A stretch of DNA of 64,000 nt. Source: Microbacterium sp. MAH-37 (GTDB lineage Bacteria; Actinomycetota; Actinomycetes; Actinomycetales; Microbacteriaceae). Shown here piece after piece: positions 15,083-23,684 of the stretch. Where the stretch lies: contig NZ_WSEN01000004.1 in the NCBI RefSeq assembly GCF_009758255.1, forward strand, positions 248,001-312,000, in the 5' to 3' direction. Each line of letters begins with the position of its first letter. The first letter of the stretch is position 1. The notes under the pieces were generated by a model. That model saw nothing but the letters and a program-made list of their open reading frames with translations, made no database searches and had not been told where the DNA came from. The translations under genes were made by a program, and so were the position numbers.

Positions 15083-16006
15083 CTACACGCTGAACGATGC
15101 GAGGGCGTCGTCCACGGTCTTCGCGGACGCGCTGATGGCGTGATGCCCGTCCTCGATGTCCCAGAGCGTGTTCTGCAGCAGGCGGGCAGCCGTCCACGCG
15201 GCGGCATGGCTCCGATCGAGGTCGAGCATCTCGGTGAGGATGTCGAAGCGCCGTCGCACGATGCGCGGTGCGTCCGAGACGGAGTCGTCGGCACTCCATC
15301 CGCTGTCCAGTGCGGGCCAGAGGTCGAACCCGGGATCGCCGATGAGGGGTTCCGGGTCGATCGCGAGCCAGGGCTCGCGATCTGCGGCCAGGACATTGCC
15401 GTAGTGCAGGTCCCAGTGCAGCAGGCGATCTCCCGGTTCGGCCTCCACCTCGGCGATCTGGCGCGTCCAGCGATCCAGCCGGGTCCGGTCACCGCTGTCC
15501 AGAACCGGTCTGGCTGCGGGGACGTCGGCGAGCATTCCGGCGGCGATCGTCCCGAGACGGGGGAGGCCGTCCGGACCGGGCACGCCGTGCAAGCGCGCGA
15601 AGAGCCCGCCGACGATGCGCACAGCAGTGTCGTCGTCTGCGACGGCGTCGAGGCTGCGATCAGCGTGGAGCCGCTCGAGCAGCATCCCGCCCTGGTCGGC
15701 GTCGCTGTCCAGGAGCCGAACCGTCCCGCGGCCGTTCCACGCGACGAGTCCGATGATCGCGGCCCCGGTCTCCGGCTTCGGCATCTGCAGCTTCAGCGCG
15801 GCAGGCGTCCCGTCGGCGCGCCGCACCGGCACGAGCACTCCCGCTTCGCCGGCTCGGACCGCGCCGGCAGGACGAAGATCCCACTTCTGAAGAAGGTCGC
15901 GGGCGACCGACGGCAGCTGGCGCACCCATTCGCGGTCCGTGTCGTCGCCGGACTCGATGCCGCCGAGGACCTCCACAGGGATGACGAACGGTTGCTCTGG
16001 ACCCAT
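15083..16006 (-). CDS. Aminoglycoside/hydroxyurea phosphotransferase-like kinase (APH(6)/StrB type)
   Basis: A 307-residue kinase-fold protein of the streptomycin 6-kinase/hydroxyurea phosphotransferase family. It has LLQKWDLRPAGAVRAGEAGV and GTPAALKLQMPKPET (ATP-binding Lys), GMLLERLHADRSL, the catalytic loop LLHWDLHYGNVLAA with its Asp, and LAIDPEPLIGDPGFDLWP with the metal-binding Asp. Such enzymes phosphorylate aminoglycosides or small amines, but many environmental members have unknown substrates. The start is placed at 16006 (MGPEQPFVIP), where the conserved domain begins. Resistance cannot be concluded from sequence alone. Confidence 0.85.
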   Translation of the reverse strand: MGPEQPFVIPVEVLGGIESGDDTDREWVRQLPSVARDLLQKWDLRPAGAVRAGEAGVLVPVRRADGTPAALKLQMPKPETGAAIIGLVAWNGRGTVRLLDSDADQGGMLLERLHADRSLDAVADDDTAVRIVGGLFARLHGVPGPDGLPRLGTIAAGMLADVPAARPVLDSGDRTRLDRWTRQIAEVEAEPGDRLLHWDLHYGNVLAADREPWLAIDPEPLIGDPGFDLWPALDSGWSADDSVSDAPRIVRRRFDILTEMLDLDRSHAAAWTAARLLQNTLWDIEDGHHAISASAKTVDDALASFSV

Positions 16007-16076
16007 GCCCGACAGTCCATCACAGAGCCACGTCGCTAACGGATGACTTCGACCGGGCCTCAGGAGACGAAGGCGC

Positions 16077-16748
16077 TCAGTGACCGGACGCCCGGGCATC
16101 CGCCTCCGCGATGCCGCGACGCATGTCCTCGCGAGACTCATCCGGCCACGGGCCGGATGCCGCGAGCGGGATCTCCGTGAGGTAGCGTCGCTCCGGCGCC
16201 GGGATGCGGGCGACGAGCAGATCCGGCTCGCCGCCGGCCGTCGCGTACAGCGCCGGGCCGTCGGCGTAGAACAGGTCGGTCACGACGAGACGCCCGTCGG
16301 CTCCGCGCATGACGTTCGACGGATTCGTGTCGAGGGGACCGCACCAGGGCAGCTCGCGCAGCGCCCTGGCGTGGATGCCGTCGATGATGTCGACCAACTC
16401 GGCCACGGCCTCGTCTCGGTCGGCGATCAGCCCGTGGAAGGCGTGCGCATCCGACTCGTCCACGGGCGTCAGCCACTCCATCAGCTGCAGGTCGCCGCCT
16501 CCGGCCAGCCGCCGATGCGCGAACAGCTCGGGCACCAACCGGGTGTGCGCGGCCGCGCGATACAGCTCCGCCGTGTACGGCCCGGTCGGGTCGAACGGGC
16601 TGATCCGCACCGCGGCCGATCCGTCCGGCGCGCGCAGCGCGATGGCCCAGTCGCCGGCGCCGGCCGGCGTCCATCCGGCATCCGTGAACGCGCGCTCGGC
16701 AGCGCGATGGTCGGCATCCTCCGGGAGCGCGTCGAGGGGCGAGGTCAT
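16077..16748 (-). CDS. Kinase-fold-like hypothetical protein
   Basis: A 223-residue protein that looks like a degenerate aminoglycoside-phosphotransferase/protein-kinase fold. After DWAIALRAPDGSAAVRISPFD (a possible beta-sheet lobe) come LQLMEWLTPVDES (hinge), IDGIHARALRELPWCGPLDTNPSNVMRG (catalytic-loop-like Asn) and LVVTDLFYADGPALY (DFG-like Asp). The usual HGD triad is missing, so catalysis is doubtful. The ATG at 16748 follows GGAGGGG. It lies 70 bases upstream of the StrB-like kinase in the same direction and may be cotranscribed. Confidence 0.7.
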   Translation of the reverse strand: MTSPLDALPEDADHRAAERAFTDAGWTPAGAGDWAIALRAPDGSAAVRISPFDPTGPYTAELYRAAAHTRLVPELFAHRRLAGGGDLQLMEWLTPVDESDAHAFHGLIADRDEAVAELVDIIDGIHARALRELPWCGPLDTNPSNVMRGADGRLVVTDLFYADGPALYATAGGEPDLLVARIPAPERRYLTEIPLAASGPWPDESREDMRRGIAEADARASGH

Positions 16749-16919
16749 GATCCGCAGCCCCTCCAGACAGTCGCGGTGACAGTCATGGCGTCCTCCCTGC
16801 ACCCGCATAGAGCGCGCACGAGACGCCAGCGGTTCGATGTCGTCGCGTCACTTTATCGCTCTCGCGGACACCTTCACAGATGACGGAGGATTCCTGCCTC
16901 CGGTGTTCGGGGAGGGCAC

Positions 16920-17666
16920 ATGATGGGAACCACTCGGGCGCGCCCGATGCGCGTGAGGCGAGCAGCCGTGGTCGAGGAGTATGCGTTCCAGCGCATGCAC
17001 ATCGGCGAGGTGCTCTCGGAGGGCGCAGGGCTCCAGGTCGTCCACCACACCTCGACCCTGGGGCGGTTCCTGGCATGGCTGCGCCGCACCGAGCGAGAGC
17101 GGTGGCCCCACCTTCTCATCGTCAACCCCTCGACCGGCCCAGATTCGAGCAGGGAGTTGAAGATGGTCGCCATGCTCCAGGAAGCCGGGATGCGGATCCT
17201 CGTTCTTTCACCGCTGAGATCTCGCAGCATCGCGCTGCGCCTCCTCGATGCAGGCGTCGCGGGTGTCGCGTCCGTCGAGGACGGTGAACGAGAGGTCCTC
17301 GGGTTGGTCAAGACGGTGCTCGCCGGTGGCACCGCGCTCACTCCTCGCGCGCACGAGGCCATCCGAGGCCTGCACGGCACACCGCGGCTGAGTCAGCAGG
17401 AACGGCGGGTGCTCGCCCTCTACGCCGCCGGCCTCTCCATCGCGCAAGTCGCCGACCGGTTGGAGGTCATGCCGGACACGGCGCGCAAGTATCTGGCCAG
17501 GGTTCGGGACAAGTACACGGCGGCGGGGCGTTCCGCACGCACCAAGCTCGACCTCGCCCGCATCGCCTGGACAGACGGGTACGTCGACATGGATCTCGGC
17601 GCCGACTTCCCGGTGCCGAGATCCATGTCGGGCATCACGGCGCGCAGACCGGGTCCTGGACGGTGA
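16920..17666 (+). CDS. LuxR-type HTH transcriptional regulator
   Basis: A 248-residue regulator. The N-terminal part (about 10-130) is response-regulator-like: VVEEYAFQRMHIGEVL, HLLIVNPSTG, MRILVLSPLRSRSIALRLLDAGVAGVASVEDG. The clear Asp phosphorylation pocket is not conserved, so it may be an atypical receiver. The C-terminal LuxR-type HTH is LSQQERRVLALYAAGLSIAQ, VADRLEVMPDTARKYLARVRDKY. Start at the first ATG of ATGATG after GGGGAGG. The 3' end carries a strong hairpin (17585-17630) and overlaps the convergent secreted-protein gene by 32 bases. Confidence 0.87.
   Translation: MMGTTRARPMRVRRAAVVEEYAFQRMHIGEVLSEGAGLQVVHHTSTLGRFLAWLRRTERERWPHLLIVNPSTGPDSSRELKMVAMLQEAGMRILVLSPLRSRSIALRLLDAGVAGVASVEDGEREVLGLVKTVLAGGTALTPRAHEAIRGLHGTPRLSQQERRVLALYAAGLSIAQVADRLEVMPDTARKYLARVRDKYTAAGRSARTKLDLARIAWTDGYVDMDLGADFPVPRSMSGITARRPGPGR
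17585..17630. terminator. Long hairpin inside luxR-type 3' end
   Basis: CGACATGGATCTCGGC is followed by its exact inverse GCCGAGATCCATGTCG about 14 bases later, a 16-base-pair stem. It lies just inside the last codons of the regulator and just past the stop of the convergent gene, so it could end transcription from both sides. No U-tract follows. Confidence 0.65.
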
Positions 17667-18450
17667 ACGTGAACGGTCCCACCCAGATGTTCTGGTTGGG
17701 TCGATCCGTGCCGGCCCGTCCTGAGTTGTTGCCGATGAAGGTGAGATCGAACGCGCTGACAGAGGCGGCTGCCACCGTCACATTGCCCGCAGTGCTGCCC
17801 GGAACGACTTCTACGTTCGGGGCGGTCGTGGAAGGGCGCCACGGGTCGGCACCCGTGCCCTGGCCCTGAACCCATGTGGAGTTGTAGGTGCCCGTGCCGG
17901 CGGTCACGGAGACGCGCTCGGTTCCGCCCCGGCCGTCCTGCGCCTGGAATCCGTCGACGTCCTTGATCTTGTACGACAGGTCGGTGACGGTGACGGGCGC
18001 GCCGTTCAGCGCGAAGCTGAACGTCACTCGCTCGCCGCCGCCGATGTTGCGCAGATCCACGGTGTCCAACGAGAGGCGCACACTCGGCTGGCTCTCGCCA
18101 CCCTGCTGGGACGAGTCCAGCAGGAAGTTGTTCGTGGTGTTGATGGTCATGTTCGATGCGCCGTTGTGGACGGCGCTGAGAGTCAGCGTGAAGTCCTTGC
18201 CGTCGCCGAACAGATCGATCCAGGTGAACAGCGCGGACGTGGCGCTGATCCTTGAGAAGACGGCGGAACTGGTGCTGATCGTCGTGCTGCACAGGGTCGA
18301 CGCCGCCGCGAGCGGCGTCGCGGCGGCAGCAGCCACGATCGGGAGCGACCAGGCGATCCCCCTCGTCACGGAGCGGCGGGACAGACCTTCATCCCCTGCA
18401 GCAGCATCGAGGTCGTGCGCTCGGCTCGAAGGAGTGGAACTGGCAGACAT
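17635..18450 (-). CDS. Tat-signal secreted hypothetical protein
   Basis: A 271-residue exported protein. The N-terminus has a twin-arginine motif and hydrophobic core (LSRRSVTRGIAWSLPIVAAAAATPLAA), with probable cleavage after Ala near residue 50. The mature part is a Ser/Thr/Asn-rich beta-sandwich-like domain (FTLTLSAVHNGASNMTINTT, VTFSFALNGAPVTVTDLSYK, VSAFDLTFIGNNSG, VGPFTFTVQDPVCAP) with one Cys near each end that may pair. No catalytic motif and no LPXTG anchor are seen. It resembles actinobacterial surface proteins of unknown role. Convergent with the LuxR-type regulator. Confidence 0.8.
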   Translation of the reverse strand: MSASSTPSSRAHDLDAAAGDEGLSRRSVTRGIAWSLPIVAAAAATPLAAASTLCSTTISTSSAVFSRISATSALFTWIDLFGDGKDFTLTLSAVHNGASNMTINTTNNFLLDSSQQGGESQPSVRLSLDTVDLRNIGGGERVTFSFALNGAPVTVTDLSYKIKDVDGFQAQDGRGGTERVSVTAGTGTYNSTWVQGQGTGADPWRPSTTAPNVEVVPGSTAGNVTVAAASVSAFDLTFIGNNSGRAGTDRPNQNIWVGPFTFTVQDPVCAP

Positions 18451-18597
18451 GCGGTCACCTCATGCGTGAGTATCAGCTGTGGACTCTCTTCAGTTACCCA
18501 GCCCGAGGCGGCGACGACAACAACTCCGGCGCTCGTGACCTCCGTCCGGGGTCAGGACTGTACCGCGACAGGAATGATCTGATATAGCCGGGCGCCC
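18451..18597. other. Intergenic region between FUSC gene and secreted-protein gene
   Basis: A gap of 147 bases. It should hold the promoter of the secreted-protein gene on the minus strand. No clear boxes, hairpin or coding signal were identified. Confidence 0.35.
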
Positions 18598-19635
18598 CTA
18601 GCGTCGGGACGCCGCCTGTCTGCGCCGGATCGCCGCGGAGATCACCGCGATCAGGGTTCCCGCGGCCACGCCGATCACCGTCTCCAGCATCCGATCCCGC
18701 AGCAGCACCTCGAGGGAGGACGGCGCCGCGAGCTCCACCATCATCAGCGCGAGCGGTGTGATGAAGATCATCGCGATGCCGTAGTTGCGGCCCACGAACA
18801 TCTCGGCGCAGGCCTGGAAGGCGATCGCGATCAGGATCACGGCGAGCGGTGGCAGATGAAGGGCGAGGATGCCTGCGGCGACCAGGATGCCGGCCAGCGT
18901 TCCGACCAGGCGCTGGAGTCCGCGGATCACCCGTGCGGTGAGGTGCGCGCCGCTGACGGCGGCGGCCGCTCCCACCATCGCCCAGTACCAGTGCGTCCCC
19001 ACCAGCAGCAGTCCGATCGCGCCGCCGAGCAGCGTGGCCAGGCCGACCGTGACCGCCATCTCCCAGGCGACATCGCCGATCGGCTGCCGGACCCTGGTGA
19101 TCTCGACAGCGGGAAGGCGCCGAGCGCCGGCCGCCGCGAGCACGGTGGTCACCAGCAGCGAGAAGAGCACGCTCCCGACGCCGACGACGAGCACGTTCGC
19201 GAATGAGGTACCGGATGCCGGGATGTTCGCCGTCGCCCCGATCGCGAACACCGCGAACAGCCCACCGGGCGGATGCCACCGCATCGTGTACGCGAGCAAG
19301 GTGACCAATGATGCGACCGCGGCGACGGAGACGACGGACACCAGCGCCGGCGCACCGACGACGGAGAGGCCGGTGCCGGCGAGCATTGCCAGGACCAGGA
19401 CGCCTCCTGCTCCTGCCTGCATCCGGAGTCGATCTCCGAAGCCGTCCGTGCGTCCGTAGAGCGCCGCGAAGGCGCCGAAGCTCGCATAGATGCTGAGGTC
19501 GAGTCGTCCGACAGCCCACAGGATGAGCAGCGGGACCCCGACGCTGACGGCGGCCCGCAGCGCGACGCGATGGTCACCGCGGGACGGTGCGACCCTGATG
19601 ACGCCCGTCCATACCCGCCCACGAGATTCCGCCAC
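18598..19635 (-). CDS. FUSC family integral membrane protein
   Basis: A 345-residue multi-pass membrane protein of the fusaric-acid-resistance/aromatic-acid exporter group (FUSC). Hydrophobic segments occur in two clusters, from VALRAAVSVGVPLLILWAVG to VFAIGATANIPASG and from WEMAVTVGLATLLGGAIGLL to IGVAAGTLIAVISAAI. FVGRNYGIAMIFITPLALMM is typical of the second FUSC repeat. It probably exports small acids. The GTG at 19635 has TACGCT 6 bases upstream and no ribosome site. Confidence 0.85.
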   Translation of the reverse strand: MAESRGRVWTGVIRVAPSRGDHRVALRAAVSVGVPLLILWAVGRLDLSIYASFGAFAALYGRTDGFGDRLRMQAGAGGVLVLAMLAGTGLSVVGAPALVSVVSVAAVASLVTLLAYTMRWHPPGGLFAVFAIGATANIPASGTSFANVLVVGVGSVLFSLLVTTVLAAAGARRLPAVEITRVRQPIGDVAWEMAVTVGLATLLGGAIGLLLVGTHWYWAMVGAAAAVSGAHLTARVIRGLQRLVGTLAGILVAAGILALHLPPLAVILIAIAFQACAEMFVGRNYGIAMIFITPLALMMVELAAPSSLEVLLRDRMLETVIGVAAGTLIAVISAAIRRRQAASRR

Positions 19636-19641
19636 ATCTCA

Positions 19642-19647
19642 AGCGTA
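19642..19647 (-). promoter_or_regulatory. -10 box for leaderless FUSC gene
   Basis: TACGCT on the minus strand lies 6 bases before the GTG at 19635, without a ribosome site. Confidence 0.45.
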
Positions 19648-19681
19648 GACACCGTGGATCGGGGGAGCGACGTCGGAGCCG

Positions 19682-19890
19682 TCAGGCGGATGCCGCGGAC
19701 TGCTCAGCGTTGATCGTGGCGAGACCCTCTCGATACGAGGTGGTGCGGAACTCGGGGAACCGCTCAGCGAACTTCGTGGAGTCGAAGAGATTGTCGTACC
19801 GGTATCGCGGGAGGAGCTGAGGGAAGTCGGCGAGCCTGTTCCGGACGGAGCTCAACCGGCTGAAGAGACCGTCGACATTCTCGTCGACCT
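19682..19890 (-). pseudogene. 3' remnant of an NAD-dependent epimerase/dehydratase-like gene
   Basis: The last about 68 codons of a frame ending at 19682 read like the C-terminus of an epimerase/dehydratase: SVRNRLADFPQLLPRYRYDN, then LFDSTKFAERFPEFRTTSY and REGLATIN. The Rossmann core is absent; upstream sequence in the same frame looks non-coding and merges into the promoter of the divergent secreted lyase-like gene. This suggests that a deletion or rearrangement removed the 5' part. The family call rests on the tail alone and is moderate. Confidence 0.5.
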
Positions 19891-19932
19891 CGCAAGGATG
19901 CTCCCGGCGAACGACGGGATCCAGTCGATCCC

Positions 19933-19982
19933 TTGCCCTGAAACTGCCGTTTCGGTATGGTCCCGTACGGATAACGTTTGCC
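19933..19982 (+). promoter_or_regulatory. Promoter and LacI-type operator of the secreted lyase-like gene
   Basis: TTGCCC (19933-19938), a 17-base spacer and TATGGT (19956-19961) form a promoter. The operator-like GGATAACGTTTGCC (19969-19982) follows at the transcription start, a position suited to repression. Similar sequence occurs at 23593-23610 and 32977-32989. Confidence 0.6.
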
Positions 19983-20029
19983 AATCTGCGTCATCCGCAC
20001 GTCCCCCCTCAATGGAGAAGGCAAGGATC

Positions 20030-23000
20030 ATGAATCCATCGCGCGTCACCTCCCGACGTTCCCATCTGCTCAAGCGGGCGCTGGCACTGGGCGCTGCGCT
20101 CGGCATCGCACTGAGCCCGCTTCCGCACTCGACCGCGCACGCCGAGACGGCATCGGGCACGTGCGAGATCGAATTCCACTCGACCACCAGTGCACAGGGC
20201 TTCGCGCATCCAGGGATCGGACTCACCGAGCCGATCATCCAGAACGTGCGCACCCAGCTCGCGGCCGGCGAGGAGCCGTGGGTGTCGGGCTATCAGGCCC
20301 TGACCCGGTCTGCCGCGGCGGCCGAGAACGTCAAGCCCTCGAACGCCGGCGCCGATCCGACCAAGCCACGCACGACCGCGTTCGACGCGGGTACACGAGG
20401 GCTGTTCGAAGCTGATGGGCTGAAGGCCTACACACAAGCCGTCATGCATGTGCTCACGGGGAAGCAGATCTACCGCGCGAATGCTCTGGCGATCATCCGC
20501 AACTGGGAGCAGATGGATCCGACCAGATTCTCGTATTACACGGACTCGCACATCCACAACGGCGTGCCGCTGTTCCGCATGGCGTCGGCGGCGGAACTGC
20601 TCCGGTACACGACGTGTGGTGACGACCCCGCGATGGTGCTGACCGACGCCGATGCCACAGCGTTCAGCGACAACCTGATCCGACCGGCGATCGCCACGTT
20701 CATGTCGTCACCTGACCGCTTCATGAATCAGCACAACTATCCCCTCCTGGGATCGATGGCCGGCTCGATCTTCATGGACGATGCGCCGTTGTACCAGCAG
20801 AAGGTCGAGTGGTTCACCGTCAACGCGACCGCACAGGATCAGGGCTTCAACGGATCCATCGCACGGCTGGCGCGATGGATCGACAAGAATGACAAGACCG
20901 GGGAGGCCATCACCGACCCGCATGTGCAGCTCGTCGAGATGGGTCGTGATCAAGCCCACGGCGGCGGCAATCTCACGAACTTCGCGGCGCTGTCCCGCAT
21001 GATGCTGTCTCAGGGCACTGCAGTGGATCCCGTCGACGGCACGGTCTCCACCGCCGCAGACGCGGTGGGGCCCTATGAGTTCCTCGACGATCGGATGATC
21101 AAGGCCGCCGACTACTTCTGGCAGTTCATGTCCGGACGCGACCCGGCGTGGACGCCCGTCGGCTACGCGATCTCACCGGACGGCACGATCCGCGACACCT
21201 ACGACCACATCGCGGACGGTTATCGAGGCCGCTACAGCACGGCGAGTTTCTGGGAGATGTACTACTACTACCGCTACCAGCGGGGAGAGGATGTCGCGGC
21301 GATCGCCCCCTACTTCGCCGAGGCATACGAGAAGCGACTGACTCCGCAGCAGATCGGCTGGGATGGTCACGACGGCGGCGGCGACTCCTGGATGTTCGCG
21401 CCCGCGGCGGCGGCCGGAGAGGCCGCAGCGACCCCGAATTCCGACTCCAGCATCCTCGAAATCGAGCAGCACTACACCCACCTCGCAGGGGATGTCACCG
21501 AGGGGGATGGCTTTCTGACAATGGCGGGTGGCGCGAAGATCGCATATCTCAGCGGTGCCAACAACAAGCCGCAACAGGGCTTCCGTGTGCGAACCCAGGG
21601 ACCGGCGGTGATCCATCTCGGGAGCGTCAGTCATGGCAGCACCGTGCGGCGCGACACGCACCTCACCGTGCCGGACACCCACGGCGAATGGCGCTACGTG
21701 ACGGCGACGCGGTCGATGGGCGACATCCTGTTCATCGAGACGGATGGTGCCGCCGTCGACATCGATCACATCGACACAGATGCTCAGGCGGGTCTGAACG
21801 GGCCGACGTTCCCGACGAGTTCTGCCAAGCGGATCATCGGATGGAGCGGCGCCGATCTGGAGGTCGATCTGGCGGCCAAGGGGGCGGACGGCATCACGTA
21901 CAGTGCGACAGGTCTGCCTGACGGCGCGACGCTCGATCCGGCCACCGGCCGCCTCCGGTGGAACGGCCAGGTCGCTGCAAAGGTCACCCTCGAGGCTGAT
22001 GACGGCACCAGCGTCGCCGCACGCGAGATCGCGTTGGACACTGCTCCGACCCGCGCAGCCGCCCTGGCCGCCGCGGGGAGGGACTACAAACCCGATCTCG
22101 GGTACGAATCCGCGACAGACGCCGCTTTCGTCGCCGCGCGCGACGCGGCCAAGAAGGCGCTGAGGGGTACCCCGGATGCGGAGTACGGGGCGGCCCTGGC
22201 GGAGATGGTCGCCGCGGCAGACGGACTGCGGCTCGTCTCGCCGAAGACGTCGCTCGACGGCAGCCTGGACTACCGGAATGTCCTGTTCTCCTCTACGGCG
22301 AAGGAGCGAACTCCACTTCTGCTCGACGGGGATGAGCAGACCGGCACGTCGTACCCCCAGGCCGTGGGCATGTCGCACGTCTTCGACTTCGGCGCGGACT
22401 TCAAGGTCTCGGCCAGCAAGTTCGGCTTCCAGAGCAACATCTTCGCCGACAGGCTCGCCAACTCGACGATGTACGGTTCGAACGACGGCGTGAACTGGAC
22501 CAGGATCACGCCGGGAGTCACGGCATTCACGCAGGACTACAACACGCTCGACGTGGCGCCGGAGTTCGTCGATTCGCAGTTCCGGTACCTCAAGGTGCAG
22601 ATGCTCCAGCAGCTTCCCGACGTGCTCTACGGCATCGTCCGCGGGGTGTTCGAGATGACCGAGTTCCACATCTATGGTGAACGCCACGAGATCGGCAACC
22701 AGATCGCCTCGGCTGTCATCTCCTCTCCGGACGCTGTCGCGGGGAAGGTGTCGGTGGGTGACACGGTCGACGTATCCGTCACCACGAGGAAGCCGGTCCA
22801 GGCTGTGACCGTCGATGTCATGGGTATCCAGAAGGCTGCGACGTCGAGCGACGGCACCACCTGGTCGGCGCCGGTTGCTCTGGACGGGGTCGCGGCGGGC
22901 GTGGTCACTCTCAGCGTCGACTACACGGCCGACGGCGCGGCGGGTCCGACACTGTACGGTGCCACCGACGGCAAGAGCCTGTTCGTCGGCGGCGACAGAG

Positions 23001-23434
23001 AGCATCGCATCGATGTGGCGAAGAGCGCTCGTGTCGTTGCCTCTTCTCCGCAGTGGGGCAGCAACCCGTTGCCTGCCGACAAGATCGGATACCTGTTGTT
23101 CGACGATGACGCGGCGACGGCGGGTGACCTGGTGATGGGCGCGGGTGCGTACTACACGCTCGACTTCGGCGACGGGAGGTCAGTGCAGTTGCACGACGTG
23201 TTCTTCCTGCCGCGAGCCAGCCACCCCGCCCGAGCAGATGGCACGATCGTGCAGGGATCGAACGACGGCGCTTCCTGGACGACTCTCACTCAGCCCCTCT
23301 CGGCGAGCCGAGCCGACACGTGGTCCGAGCGTGCGGTCGCGGACGACGCGTCGTATCGCTACTTCAAGATCACGAATGCGAGCGGGTGGAACGGGAACAT
23401 GGCCGAGGTCCAGCTCTTCGGCACCCTCCGGTAG
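20030..23434 (+). CDS. Secreted multidomain protein, alginate-lyase-like with F5/8 type C domains
   Basis: A 1134-residue exported protein. The signal peptide is basic then hydrophobic (SRRSHLLKRALALGAALGIA) and ends about Ala 42 (TAHAETASG). Residues about 50-460 resemble the alpha/alpha-barrel alginate lyase family (HPGIGLTEPIIQNVRTQLAA, GEEPWVSGYQALT, MNQHNYPLLGSM, QLVEMGRDQAHGGGNLTNF); such enzymes cleave uronate-containing polysaccharides. Then come a beta-sandwich (about 490-600), an Ig-like putative repeat (GADGITYSATGLPDGATLD), a helical FIVAR-like segment, and two F5/8 type C carbohydrate-binding domains (about 741-890 and 996-1134). No LPXTG. It is the first gene of the utilisation locus. 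The exact polymer is not evident; enzyme class is inferred. Confidence 0.8.
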   Translation: MNPSRVTSRRSHLLKRALALGAALGIALSPLPHSTAHAETASGTCEIEFHSTTSAQGFAHPGIGLTEPIIQNVRTQLAAGEEPWVSGYQALTRSAAAAENVKPSNAGADPTKPRTTAFDAGTRGLFEADGLKAYTQAVMHVLTGKQIYRANALAIIRNWEQMDPTRFSYYTDSHIHNGVPLFRMASAAELLRYTTCGDDPAMVLTDADATAFSDNLIRPAIATFMSSPDRFMNQHNYPLLGSMAGSIFMDDAPLYQQKVEWFTVNATAQDQGFNGSIARLARWIDKNDKTGEAITDPHVQLVEMGRDQAHGGGNLTNFAALSRMMLSQGTAVDPVDGTVSTAADAVGPYEFLDDRMIKAADYFWQFMSGRDPAWTPVGYAISPDGTIRDTYDHIADGYRGRYSTASFWEMYYYYRYQRGEDVAAIAPYFAEAYEKRLTPQQIGWDGHDGGGDSWMFAPAAAAGEAAATPNSDSSILEIEQHYTHLAGDVTEGDGFLTMAGGAKIAYLSGANNKPQQGFRVRTQGPAVIHLGSVSHGSTVRRDTHLTVPDTHGEWRYVTATRSMGDILFIETDGAAVDIDHIDTDAQAGLNGPTFPTSSAKRIIGWSGADLEVDLAAKGADGITYSATGLPDGATLDPATGRLRWNGQVAAKVTLEADDGTSVAAREIALDTAPTRAAALAAAGRDYKPDLGYESATDAAFVAARDAAKKALRGTPDAEYGAALAEMVAAADGLRLVSPKTSLDGSLDYRNVLFSSTAKERTPLLLDGDEQTGTSYPQAVGMSHVFDFGADFKVSASKFGFQSNIFADRLANSTMYGSNDGVNWTRITPGVTAFTQDYNTLDVAPEFVDSQFRYLKVQMLQQLPDVLYGIVRGVFEMTEFHIYGERHEIGNQIASAVISSPDAVAGKVSVGDTVDVSVTTRKPVQAVTVDVMGIQKAATSSDGTTWSAPVALDGVAAGVVTLSVDYTADGAAGPTLYGATDGKSLFVGGDREHRIDVAKSARVVASSPQWGSNPLPADKIGYLLFDDDAATAGDLVMGAGAYYTLDFGDGRSVQLHDVFFLPRASHPARADGTIVQGSNDGASWTTLTQPLSASRADTWSERAVADDASYRYFKITNASGWNGNMAEVQLFGTLR

Positions 23435-23564
23435 CGGAGCCCAGGCGGCGCAGTGAGACTGCGTCCGACGTCGCAACCAGTGGGGGAACGTGCCTTTGCG
23501 CGTTCCCCCAGTGGTGGGTCTGGGGGGTGGTCGCGGCGCGCCTCAGATCCGTCCGTCTTCTGTA
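23435..23564 (+). terminator. Hairpin terminator after the secreted lyase-like gene
   Basis: TGGGGGAACG (23481-23490) and its exact inverse CGTTCCCCCA (23501-23510) form a 10-base-pair stem about 47 bases after the stop. The U-tract is missing, as is common in high-GC actinobacteria. Confidence 0.6.
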
Positions 23565-23610
23565 TTGACAGGGTTCTGCCCCTCACACATACTTGGATGA
23601 CGTTATCCAA
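23565..23610 (+). promoter_or_regulatory. Promoter and operator of the sugar ABC importer operon
   Basis: TTGACA (23565-23570), a 17-base spacer and CATACT (23588-23593) form a near-consensus sigma-70 promoter. The palindrome TTGGATGACGTTATCCAA (23593-23610, two mismatched central positions) overlaps the start site and is a good LacI-family operator candidate. Confidence 0.72.
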
Positions 23611-23684
23611 TCTGGGATATCCCCGTACGTCTACTTGCACCGATCCGCGCACCGAAGTGGGTGCGCGTCACAAAGGAGTGATTC

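Noticed and set aside
15083..16006. A confirmed streptomycin-resistance gene
   Set aside because: The kinase fold is clear but many such proteins have other substrates; sequence alone does not prove resistance.
19682..19984. A complete 100-residue gene
   Set aside because: Only the tail resembles a known family, the frame would need a TTG start overlapping the divergent promoter, and the N-terminal part looks non-coding, so it is listed as a remnant.
21173..23005. A 610-codon minus-strand frame opposite the secreted lyase-like gene
   Set aside because: Shadow of codon bias; no domain and no ribosome site.
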